A DNA stretch of 12,221 nucleotides, from the NCBI GenBank assembly GCA_002441285.1, contig DJVR01000038.1, forward strand, positions 1 to 12,221, read 5' to 3'. The notes beneath the pieces are model-generated. The model saw nothing but the letters and a program-made list of their open reading frames with translations. It did no database searches and had not been told where the DNA came from. The position numbers were made by a program, and so were the translations under genes. Position 1 is the stretch's first letter. Each line of letters starts with the position of its first letter. Below, one piece after another: positions 1-6,748 of the stretch. The DNA is from Candidatus Atribacteria bacterium UBA6251 (GTDB lineage Bacteria > Atribacterota > Phoenicimicrobiia > Phoenicimicrobiales > Phoenicimicrobiaceae).

Positions 1-480
1 TTAAGGAAAGGAAGAAAAAGAGGGGGACTTTCCAACTGTGGAAAGCGCAGCAAATATCTCTTGACCCTCCTGGGTAATATCTCCTACTCTAAGCATCTCT
101 ACCGGGACCAAACCGTTGTCTGCTGGATGAAGCCCTCAAATCAAGCTCTACCCCAGTTAAATCAGATCCCATATCCTGCGGGAAGCTCTAATGCCAGAAA
201 ACTCAAAGACAGATTAGCCTATGCCGGTCTTGGCTCTGGTAAGGAAAGAATCCCCAGAAAAAAGATGAATTAAATGAACTATCAAGCTACATTAATGACT
301 GGGATGACTTCTGGCCGGGTGAACCAAAGGTGATCTTCAAACAGATTAAGCCCAAAGAAAAATACCGTTTCCCCAAAGAGGATAAAGATGACCGCAGATA
401 TTCTCTTCCGGTATTGGTAGGTCCCCACCAGAACAGGAGTTGGGTGAAACAATTAAAGGAGCTAGTTAGTATTCATTAAT
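1..480 (+). pseudogene. Frameshifted coding remnant, unknown function
   Basis: Two coding-looking segments lie end to end in different frames. One runs open from the window edge to a TAA at 271-273. The second runs in another frame from 243 to a TAA at 478-480. If the frames are joined at the A-rich run near 257-264, the product reads on from RIPRKK into DELNELSSYINDWDDFWPGE and ends LKELVSIH, which looks like ordinary hydrophilic protein. A one-base indel in the poly-A run is the simplest explanation. I do not recognise the family, and the 5' part lies outside the window. No good ribosome binding site precedes the ATG at 61, so that ATG is probably internal to a longer original gene. Confidence 0.35.
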
Positions 481-660
481 TAAATGATGAACAAAAAGAT
501 ATAGGAGTGTATCATTAGAATGTATTGCTATTATTATGCTCATTTTACTGTTAGAATTTACTTATCATCGCTTACTCTGTAACTTGAATTAATTTCCCTA
601 ATTTTTGAGGTAAGGAAAAGTACCCACAAGTTGTTGACACGAACTAGGCAATTCGAATTA

Positions 661-689
661 TTGCCATAATAATAACTATTTAGTATAAT
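661..689 (+). promoter_or_regulatory. Sigma-70-type promoter of the tRNA-Pro gene
   Basis: TTGCCA (661-666) is followed after exactly 17 bases by a perfect TATAAT (684-689). The expected start is near 696-697, only 2-3 bases before the mature tRNA 5' end at 699, so the 5' leader would be almost absent. The elements are seen directly; their activity is inferred. Confidence 0.75.
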
Positions 690-698
690 GTAAAAAGT

Positions 699-776
699 CG
701 GGGCGTAGTGCAGTTTGGCTAGCGCACCTGAATGGGGTTCAGGGGGTCGGAGGTTCAAGTCCTCTCGCCCCGACCA
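699..776 (+). tRNA. tRNA-Pro, anticodon GGG, CCA encoded
   Basis: A full cloverleaf can be drawn. The acceptor stem pairs CGGGGCG (699-705) with CGCCCCG (766-772). It is followed by discriminator A773 and encoded CCA (774-776). The D stem is GTGC/GCGC. The anticodon stem is CCTGA/TCAGG (727-731/739-743) around the loop ATGGGGT, which puts the anticodon GGG at 734-736. The T arm is GGAGG, loop TTCAAGT, CCTCT. The acceptor start, GGG anticodon and G37 fit tRNA-Pro reading CCC/CCU. It is driven by the promoter immediately upstream. I see no clear terminator after it. The tRNA lies about 150 bases upstream of a recombinase remnant, but I found no duplicated tRNA 3' end that would mark an integration. 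Confidence 0.96.
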
Positions 777-931
777 TAATTTAGATATATTACCACACTT
801 AAAAAGGTTCAATAAAAAATCTCGTTTATAGTAGGTTTCTTTTATCATGCATACATTAATTAACATTTACCTATTTTATAAGGCTATAAGCTTATATACT
901 TAATGCAAAATTATTTTGGATATAATATTAG

Positions 932-1195
932 ATGTCAGAGAGCGTTACTCTAACTATGCTATCAAAGATTGGAAATAGTGTTAAGGATAAATATGATTGG
1001 AGATAAGGACAGATATACCGTTCTTTCAGAAGTTGCTCTAAGAGTGTTACGAGAATACTGGAAGGTGGTATAGATTTGCGATATATTCAAGAGTTGCTTG
1101 GACATAAGAATTCGAAAACTACAAAAATTTATACTCACGTCAGCCAGCGGGATATAGGGCGAATTAAATGCCCTTTGGATTTTGGGAAGAAATGA
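932..1195 (+). pseudogene. Tyrosine recombinase/integrase remnant with internal deletion
   Basis: Three stretches of one recombinase lie in order but in different frames. At 932 onward MSESVTLTMLS resembles the SE-containing catalytic region. In the next frame, to a TAG at 1070-1072, comes GDKDRYTVLSEVALRVLREYWK, the classic KDR-beta-hairpin and helix. The last, in frame with the stop at 1193-1195, begins GGIDLRYIQELLGHKNSKTT and continues KIYTHVS...CPLDFGKK. It carries the LLGH His/Lys region and the YTH catalytic tyrosine. The segment that should lie between YWK and GGIDL, including the HxLRHSFAT box, is missing, so no active enzyme can be made. CTGGAAG at the junction fits both flanks, suggesting deletion between short repeats. 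The C-terminus (THV...PLD) occurs in XerC/D-like and integron integrases. The segment that distinguishes the two is the one deleted. It lies 44 bases upstream of the repeat cluster at 1239, so it could be the former recombinase of the array. Confidence 0.8.
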
Positions 1196-1238
1196 GAACA
1201 ACAAAAAGTTGCAATTCGAGGCTTCACCTAGAGTCGTG

Positions 1239-1312
1239 CATAAACGAAGTACTTCGTAAAATATGCCAATTTGGGAGTATAAACGAAGTAGTTCAGTTAT
1301 TTTAAGTTATAT
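1239..1312 (+). other. Candidate recombination site (attI- or attC-like) at the left end of the cassette array
   Basis: ATAAACGAAGTACTTC (1240-1255) recurs as ATAAACGAAGTAGTTC (1279-1294), a direct repeat with one mismatch and 39-base periodicity. The first copy is inside a perfect 14-base palindrome, ACGAAGTACTTCGT (1244-1257). GAAGTACTTCGT (1246-1257) can also pair with ACGAAGTAGTTC (1283-1294) at 11 of 12 positions, giving an attC-sized hairpin around a CCAATTTGGG loop. GTTATAT (1306-1312) and the bases after it (AATGGCGAATCC) resemble the boundary at 6673-6693 (GTTATAC, then AATGCCGTATCC). I read G1306|T1307 as the left edge of the Type III R-M unit. Whether the left half is attI (direct repeats upstream of a core) or a worn attC cannot be settled here. 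A regulatory operator for mod is the alternative. Confidence 0.4.
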
Positions 1313-1344
1313 TAAATGGCGAATCCTGTTATGGAGGCAATAAG

Positions 1345-3252
1345 ATGGACATTAGCCGAATAAATAAAATAGTAAAAACTGATATTAAAGAAGATCTAAA
1401 AAAAGTCTTTCCTCAAGTTTTTGAGGATAATAAGATTAATTTTGAAAAATTAAAAGAATTATTAAGCAGTGAAATTATTGAAAAAGAAGATGATAGATTT
1501 TACTTTAACTGGGCGGGGAAAAGCAAATTCTTTAAACTTATTCAATCTCCCGCTTATGGAACCTTGAAGCCAGATAAAGAAGAATCCGTTGATTTTGATA
1601 ATACAGAAAATATTGTTATTGTCGGGGAAAATTTAGAAACGCTTAAATTATTGTTTAAACCATATTTTGGTAAAGTGAAAATGATTTATATTGACCCGCC
1701 TTACAATACAGGCAAAGATTTTATTTATAGAGATAATTTTAAGGAACCATTAAAAGACTACTTAGAGAAAACAGGACAGATTGATAGCGAAGGGAATAAA
1801 CTTACTACTCGCACTAAAGCAAGTGGTAGGTATCATTCTGACTGGCTAAATTTTATGTATCCCCGGTTGTTTTTGGCGAGGAGTTTGTTGAGAGAAGATG
1901 GAGTAATTTTTGTGTCTATTGACGACAACGAAGTTCATCACTTACGAATGTTGATGGATGAGATTTTTGGAGAAGAGAATTTTGTAGCAATTATGATTTG
2001 GCATAGCAAGGGTGGAGCAGGAACAGACCCGAAAACTTTATCAATTGAGACCGAATATGTGTTACTATATGCGAAGAATAAAACAAATCTTAAATTGAAT
2101 AAATATACTTATGATACCTCTGATTATAACTTAAAGGATGAATATTTTGAAGAAAGAGGATTTTATAAGCTGAATAAATTAGATAGAAAAAGTTTGGGCT
2201 ATATCTCAAGTTTAGATTTTCCAATAGAAATAGATAGACTGGTTGCAATACCTGGAGGAACGAAGGAAGAAAACAAAAGGAAAATTTGGCGGTGGAGATG
2301 GAGTAAGGAGAAAGTAGAATGGGGAATAAAAAATGGTTTTATTGTATTGAAAGAAGATAAAAATAGTATTGTCAATGCGTATTACAAAATTTACGAAAAA
2401 GTAGATAACGAAGGTAATCCAATTGAAAGAACACGACCATATGATAACTTAATCCCAAATGGAATAACTACTTCTGACGGCACAGCAGAAATTGAGAATA
2501 TTTTTGGATTAAGAATTATGGATTATCCTAAACCAACAGAATTAATGTCTCATTTAATTGAAATTGCTTCAAATACTAATGATATCATCCTCGACTTTTT
2601 CGCCGGTTCTGGCACAACAGGACATGCTGTCTGGGATTTAAATAGAGAGGATGGTGGCAATAGAAAATTTATCCTCGTCAATTTGGATGAAGAAGTACAG
2701 GATGAGAACATCAGAAAGGATTTTCCAACGGTTGCTGACATTTGTATTGAGAGGTTAAAAAGAGTTTCAGAAAAGTATAAAAAAGAAAATGAAGAGCAAC
2801 TTATAAATAATCAACAGGATTTTGGATTTAAGGTTTTTAAACTTGATAAATCAAACTTCAATCTTAAGGACGAGTTTGAAATTCAAGAAGGAGAAAATGT
2901 TGAAGAATTAAAAAAGAAATATTTAGAATGGCTTGGGCTGTTTGTTGACCAACCATTAGTTTCTGGCTGGCAAAAGATTGATGTTATTTATGAGGTAATG
3001 TTGAAAGAAGGCTTAAATTTAAACTCTAAGATTGAGCAGGTAGAGATTAAAGAAAATAATTTTTATTATGTCAAAGATACAGAGCAAAATTTAGAATTTT
3101 ATATCTGTCTTGAAGATGAGATTAGTAATGAGGCAGTTGAGGAAATAAGAACTTCAAAATATAAAGGAAAAATGTTTATCTTTTTAGACAAAGCCTTGAC
3201 GGATAACGATAAAATAAATTTGAGCGCTTTTGTCAGATTAAAGGTAATATAA
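1345..3252 (+). CDS. mod: Type III restriction-modification system, Mod subunit (N6-adenine DNA methyltransferase)
   Basis: A 635-residue Mod protein that recognises an asymmetric DNA site and transfers methyl from S-adenosylmethionine to adenine. It works alone as a methyltransferase and with Res as the restriction enzyme. The catalytic motif DPPY (residues 117-120, in YIDPPYNTGKDF) comes first and the AdoMet motif FAGSG (419-423, in DFFAGSGTTG) follows near YPKPTEL. This is the beta order of amino-methyltransferases. About 220-375, between them, is the likely target-recognition region and would set specificity. The C-terminal third (about 470-635) is Lys/Glu-rich and probably contacts Res. 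The length is normal for the family. The start at 1345 is supported by GGAGG (1333-1337) seven bases upstream. The gene is intact and is followed after one base by res, so the two are co-transcribed. I saw no clear phase-variation repeat tract in it. Confidence 0.93.
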   Translation: MDISRINKIVKTDIKEDLKKVFPQVFEDNKINFEKLKELLSSEIIEKEDDRFYFNWAGKSKFFKLIQSPAYGTLKPDKEESVDFDNTENIVIVGENLETLKLLFKPYFGKVKMIYIDPPYNTGKDFIYRDNFKEPLKDYLEKTGQIDSEGNKLTTRTKASGRYHSDWLNFMYPRLFLARSLLREDGVIFVSIDDNEVHHLRMLMDEIFGEENFVAIMIWHSKGGAGTDPKTLSIETEYVLLYAKNKTNLKLNKYTYDTSDYNLKDEYFEERGFYKLNKLDRKSLGYISSLDFPIEIDRLVAIPGGTKEENKRKIWRWRWSKEKVEWGIKNGFIVLKEDKNSIVNAYYKIYEKVDNEGNPIERTRPYDNLIPNGITTSDGTAEIENIFGLRIMDYPKPTELMSHLIEIASNTNDIILDFFAGSGTTGHAVWDLNREDGGNRKFILVNLDEEVQDENIRKDFPTVADICIERLKRVSEKYKKENEEQLINNQQDFGFKVFKLDKSNFNLKDEFEIQEGENVEELKKKYLEWLGLFVDQPLVSGWQKIDVIYEVMLKEGLNLNSKIEQVEIKENNFYYVKDTEQNLEFYICLEDEISNEAVEEIRTSKYKGKMFIFLDKALTDNDKINLSAFVRLKVI

Positions 3253-3253
3253 A

Positions 3254-5812
3254 ATGTTAAAACTAAAATTTGACCCCAAGTTAGATTTCCAGATAGATGC
3301 TATAAGTTCTGTAGTGGATTTATTTAAAGGGCAATCCAAGAAGCCTTTTGATTATACTTTTCAAATCATTCCTAATTTATTAGACCTTCCCAAAGAAAAA
3401 ATCCTTGAAAATTTACAAGAGATTCAAAAGAAAAATGGACTTTCTGATGCAGTCGATTTGAAAGAACCTTACAATTTTACTATTGAGATGGAAACAGGGA
3501 CTGGAAAAACTTATGTCTATTTAAGAACTATCTTAGAATTAAATCAGAAATATGGATGGACAAAGTTCATTATTGTAGTTCCATCGGTTGCTATAAAAGA
3601 AGGCGTTTTAAAAGCCTTGGACATTACAAAAGAACATTTTAAACAGTTGTATGAGAATTTACCTTATACCTATTTCTCCTATAAGTCTGATAATCTCGTA
3701 ATGGTTCGGATGTTCGGTCAGGATACTAACCTTCAGATTATGGTTATTACCAGAGATGCTTTTAATAAAGACATAAATATTATTCACAATATTCACGATA
3801 AAATGGGAGATAAACCAATTGAAATTATCAAAAAAACAAAGCCTATTGTTGTTCTTGATGAGCCTCAAAAGATGGGCGGTGAAGCAACGCTATGGGGCTT
3901 GTCTGAGTTGAACCCTCTGTTTGTCTTACGCTATTCAGCCACCCATAGAGATATTTACAATCTTGTTTATAAACTAACTCCTTATGATGCATATAATTTC
4001 GGATTAGTTAAAAAAATAGAGGTATTGTCTATTACAGAAGAAGGAGACCCAAGCAGTAAAAAAATTATTTTAGACAGAATAGAATCAACATCAAGTGGCT
4101 TAAGAGCAAAAGTTAAGGTTTTTGTTAATACCAAAGACGGTATAAAGTTTAAGATGATAACGATTAAACATGGTGATGATTTAGCAAATAAAACAGCTAA
4201 TTCTTATTATGATGGCTTTATTACAAGTGAAATAAACAAAGGTGCAGGGTATATCTCCTTTTCTAATGGTGTGAAAATTTATGAAGGAAAATCTTCAATG
4301 GATGAAGATGAGATAATTCGTTTTATGGTAAGAGAAACAATAAGAGAGCATTTAGATAAAAAGAAACAGTTAAATCCTAAAGGGATTAAAGTGTTAAGTC
4401 TGTTTTTCCTAAATAGAGTTGATGATTACCTATTGGAAGAGGGGATTGTCCGACGGATGTTCGAAGAAGAGTTTAACAAATTTATTGAGAATGGATTTAA
4501 TGAATTTTCAAATTTAGATGTAAAGAAGGTTCATAGCGGTTATTTTTCAAAGATGAAAAGAGATAAAAGTATTGAAGAAGATGAATCAGCATACGATTTG
4601 ATTATGAAAGATAAAGAAAGATTGCTTTCATTGGAAGAACCTGTTGAATTTATTTTTTCTCATTCTGCATTAAGAGAGGGCTGGGATAACCCGAATGTAT
4701 TTAATATTTGCACGCTTGCTTACTCTACTTCAGAGATTAAAAAGAGACAGGAAATCGGGAGAGGTTTAAGATTACCAGTTGACCAGGATGGGAATAGAAT
4801 TCAGGATAGAGGTATAAATTTACTGACTGTGATTACAAATGAAAGTTATAGGGAATATTTAGAAAGATTACAGATAGAATACCGAGAAGAAGCAGGTGTT
4901 GAAGCACCGCCTGTTGAAGAAGGAAGGCAAAAGGTAAAAATAAGGCGTAAAGACAAGGTTATTCAAGGAGATTTGTTTAAAAATTTATGGAATAGAGTAT
5001 CTCCTAGAGCAAAATATATCGTAAATATAGATAGTAGTAAATTCGTAGAGCAAGTATTGAAGGAAATACAAAAAATTGAGATAAAACAGCCAGAAATAAG
5101 CATTAAAAAAGTTAGAGTAGATAAAATCAAATCTGAAGATATTGAGGAGGAATTTATTAGAGAGACATCGGAAAAAACAAAGATAACCAAAATCCCTAAT
5201 CTTATAAAATTTATCGAAAAAGAAACCGGTTTAACCAAAAATACAATATTTAAAATATTAGAAGGTTGTAATAACCTGAATCTTTTATTTTTGAATCCTC
5301 AAAAATATCTAGAAAAGGTTATAGAAGTTATTAAAGAGTGTAAAAAATCATTTGAAGTTGAGGGTATCAAATATATTAATTTGGAAGAAAGTTATGATGT
5401 TGGTCTTTTAAGAGAGGAAGTAGTGAGTTACGGTAGTCGTGTGTTAAAAGTGAAAAAATCAATTTATGATGAGATAATTAAAGAATCGGATATAGAAGAA
5501 GAGTTTGCTAAGGCACTTGATAAAGACTCACGGGTAAAATTATTCATAAAACTACCTGATTGGTATACAATAGAAACACCCGCAGGGAATTACACACCTG
5601 ACTGGGCGATTGTGGTAGAAAAAGTTCAGGATGGCGTAACTTTCGAAAAAGTTTACTTTGTGGTTGAAACCAAAGGAACTAATAATATCTATGAATTGAA
5701 AACCGAAGAAAAAATTAAGATAAGAAGTGCCGAAAAGAGATTTGAACTTATAAGAGATTCAAAATTTGTCGCTCCTGTTAAGGATTTTGATAGTTTTGAA
5801 AGTCAATGGTGA
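3254..5812 (+). CDS. res: Type III restriction-modification system, Res subunit (helicase/endonuclease)
   Basis: An 852-residue Res subunit that joins Mod, uses ATP to communicate along DNA between head-to-head unmethylated sites, and cuts the DNA. A superfamily 2 helicase core is visible. Walker A is METGTGKTY (about 79-87). Walker B is VVLDEPQKM with D202-E203-P204-Q205, the DEPQ form usual in Res. Motif III is LRYSATHRD. Motif V/VI lies in SALREGWDNPNVF and KKRQEIGRGLRLP. Near the C-terminus is a PD-(D/E)XK nuclease: PDW (about 782-784), then VVETKG with E805 and K807. All key residues are present, so the enzyme should be active. The ATG follows the mod stop after a single base, so translational coupling is likely. 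Forty-two bases after its stop begins the attC-like site at 5854. Confidence 0.93.
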   Translation: MLKLKFDPKLDFQIDAISSVVDLFKGQSKKPFDYTFQIIPNLLDLPKEKILENLQEIQKKNGLSDAVDLKEPYNFTIEMETGTGKTYVYLRTILELNQKYGWTKFIIVVPSVAIKEGVLKALDITKEHFKQLYENLPYTYFSYKSDNLVMVRMFGQDTNLQIMVITRDAFNKDINIIHNIHDKMGDKPIEIIKKTKPIVVLDEPQKMGGEATLWGLSELNPLFVLRYSATHRDIYNLVYKLTPYDAYNFGLVKKIEVLSITEEGDPSSKKIILDRIESTSSGLRAKVKVFVNTKDGIKFKMITIKHGDDLANKTANSYYDGFITSEINKGAGYISFSNGVKIYEGKSSMDEDEIIRFMVRETIREHLDKKKQLNPKGIKVLSLFFLNRVDDYLLEEGIVRRMFEEEFNKFIENGFNEFSNLDVKKVHSGYFSKMKRDKSIEEDESAYDLIMKDKERLLSLEEPVEFIFSHSALREGWDNPNVFNICTLAYSTSEIKKRQEIGRGLRLPVDQDGNRIQDRGINLLTVITNESYREYLERLQIEYREEAGVEAPPVEEGRQKVKIRRKDKVIQGDLFKNLWNRVSPRAKYIVNIDSSKFVEQVLKEIQKIEIKQPEISIKKVRVDKIKSEDIEEEFIRETSEKTKITKIPNLIKFIEKETGLTKNTIFKILEGCNNLNLLFLNPQKYLEKVIEVIKECKKSFEVEGIKYINLEESYDVGLLREEVVSYGSRVLKVKKSIYDEIIKESDIEEEFAKALDKDSRVKLFIKLPDWYTIETPAGNYTPDWAIVVEKVQDGVTFEKVYFVVETKGTNNIYELKTEEKIKIRSAEKRFELIRDSKFVAPVKDFDSFESQW

Positions 5813-5853
5813 AATAAAATATAAGTATAAATCTAATATGGATTCGCCACTTC

Positions 5854-5939
5854 ACATAACAGCGGATAAAAGGCTACAGTGCTTCGCACCTTCGCCCAAA
5901 TTGCCCTCGGCAACTTCTTTTATCCGCGAAACGTTATAC
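5854..5939 (+). other. attC-like site 1, 3' end of the Type III R-M unit
   Basis: An R''-like box, ACATAAC (5854-5860), is followed by an 11-base arm GCGGATAAAAG (5862-5872). A variable middle with CTTCGC and CCCAAATT follows, then the perfectly complementary arm CTTTTATCCGC (5917-5927) and the R' box GTTATAC (5933-5939). This matches the fold of integron attC sites, where the bottom strand hairpin is cut after the G of GTT. ACATAAC is the reverse complement of GTTATGT, 6/7 to the GTTATAT at 1306 that would open this unit. A plain terminator is unlikely because no T tract follows the arm. Confidence 0.75.
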
Positions 5940-5960
5940 ATCATGCCTAAGAGGTAAGAA

Positions 5961-6602
5961 GTGAGAATGGATACTACAATAATAGCAGCCATAATTGGAG
6001 CAATTGCCACAGTGCTGGTAGCCATCATCGTTATCCTAAGCCACAGACGTAAAGTTACTACAAGTGTACAACAACACTTTGAGAAGTCAAAGGTACTGAG
6101 GCTCGGGTATTTTTTGGCGGTGATAGAGGCTTATTTGGATGCTCAAAGAATAGGGATCGCCTCAGAGTCTCTATCATATGCTTTTAACGCACAGAGTAAA
6201 AGGGCTTATGAGATCGCAAAAATTTTAGGAGTATCAGTCAACCCTGATGCAAATGTATTGATAAAGGACTTGCCCCTCAAACTTGATACAAAACCGATTA
6301 CCGTCAAAAATACATTCAGAATTGGCAATATTGTTGGTCGTGTTTATTTTTATGCCATCAGTTTAATAACAACTGGCTCTTTCCCACCAATTGATGATAA
6401 CATTGAAAGACTCCGAGATACAGAACAACTGCTGGGAGAAGCAGACTTGCCTTCTGACTTTCTTAAGCCATACCGAACACTGTGGAAAGAGGCATTGCAA
6501 GAGGCTCATAAAGGAAAATTTTGTGTCATTGATGAACAAATGGAGATGGTATTGGATCAACTGTGCAAATCCATTGAAACTGATACTTGGCACGGCGTAT
6601 AA
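5961..6602 (+). CDS. Single-TM protein of unknown function in a gene cassette
   Basis: A 213-residue protein. Residues about 7-27 form one hydrophobic segment (TTIIAAIIGAIATVLVAIIV) followed by HRRK, which fits an N-terminal membrane anchor with the rest in the cytoplasm. The soluble part is mixed helix (FLAVIEAYLDAQRIGIASES, YEIAKILGV) and acidic near its end. I see no catalytic motif and recognise no family. GAGGT (5951-5955) lies 5 bases before the GTG at 5961 and 11 before an in-frame ATG at 5967, so either start is possible. The stop TAA (6600-6602) lies inside the R'' box of attC-like site 2, a tight packing typical of integron cassettes. No promoter is visible, so it would be read from upstream. 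Given its neighbours it may be a defence or stress gene, but that is only a guess from context. Confidence 0.8.
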   Translation: MRMDTTIIAAIIGAIATVLVAIIVILSHRRKVTTSVQQHFEKSKVLRLGYFLAVIEAYLDAQRIGIASESLSYAFNAQSKRAYEIAKILGVSVNPDANVLIKDLPLKLDTKPITVKNTFRIGNIVGRVYFYAISLITTGSFPPIDDNIERLRDTEQLLGEADLPSDFLKPYRTLWKEALQEAHKGKFCVIDEQMEMVLDQLCKSIETDTWHGV

Positions 6603-6679
6603 CACGGTGTTTGTGGTAAGCTTTGCTTCCCCAAATCCCGACTATCGTCGGGACCCCACAAATACCGGAAACGTTATAC
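6597..6679 (+). other. attC-like site 2, between the TM-protein and DarT-DarG units
   Basis: R'' is GTATAAC (6597-6603) and R' is GTTATAC (6673-6679), exact reverse complements. The inner arms CGGTGTTTGTGG (6605-6616) and CCACAAATACCG (6656-6667) pair over 12 bases with one G-T wobble. The loop contains CCCAAATC and a perfect 7-base hairpin TCCCGAC-TATC-GTCGGGA. The upstream gene stops inside R''. The matching of this R'' to the TTATAC at 5934 shows that the upstream unit would circularise correctly. Confidence 0.82.
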
Positions 6680-6723
6680 GCAATGCCGTATCCAAGGAAT
6701 ATATTAGAGAAATAGGATGTAAA

Positions 6724-6747
6724 ATGCGAAATTTACTGGAGGTGTAA
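6724..6747 (+). CDS. Seven-codon leader minicistron (MRNLLEV) before the DarT-DarG gene
   Basis: ATG at 6724 has AGGA (6714-6717) six bases upstream and runs seven codons to TAA at 6745-6747. Its last codons (ctg gag gtg) form the ribosome binding site of the next gene, whose ATG begins at 6749, one base after this stop. Such an arrangement can couple translation or damp the downstream start, which would suit a toxin gene. The frame is short enough to be chance. The placement is seen; the role is inference. Confidence 0.3.
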   Translation: MRNLLEV

Positions 6748-6748
6748 A

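Noticed and set aside
634..639. Perfect TTGACA as a -35 box for the tRNA
   Set aside because: It lies 44 bases before the TATAAT at 684. The TTGCCA at 661 has the correct 17-base spacing instead.
798..825. Partial repeat of the tRNA 3' end (GGTTCAA...TCTCG) as an att site
   Set aside because: The match is broken by an A-rich run and is too short and loose for a recombinase duplication.
558..866. 102-codon minus-strand frame containing SGREDLNLRPPEPHSGALAK
   Set aside because: This is the reverse complement of the tRNA-Pro gene. Such antisense-tRNA peptides are a familiar annotation artefact, and the frame has no ribosome binding site.
1240..1294. Two repeats read as a CRISPR array
   Set aside because: There are only two copies of 16 bases with a 23-base gap, and no cas genes or further repeats.
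4963..5238. 91-codon minus-strand frame inside res
   Set aside because: It is a shadow of an AT-rich intact coding gene, with no promoter, ribosome binding site or recognisable protein.
5862..5927. The 11-base stem after res as a rho-independent terminator
   Set aside because: There is no T tract, the loop is long, and the flanking AAC/GTT boxes fit attC much better.
6391..6747. 118-codon plus-strand frame overlapping the TM-protein gene and attC-like site 2
   Set aside because: It runs in a second frame through a better-supported gene and then straight through the recombination site. The composition is not protein-like.
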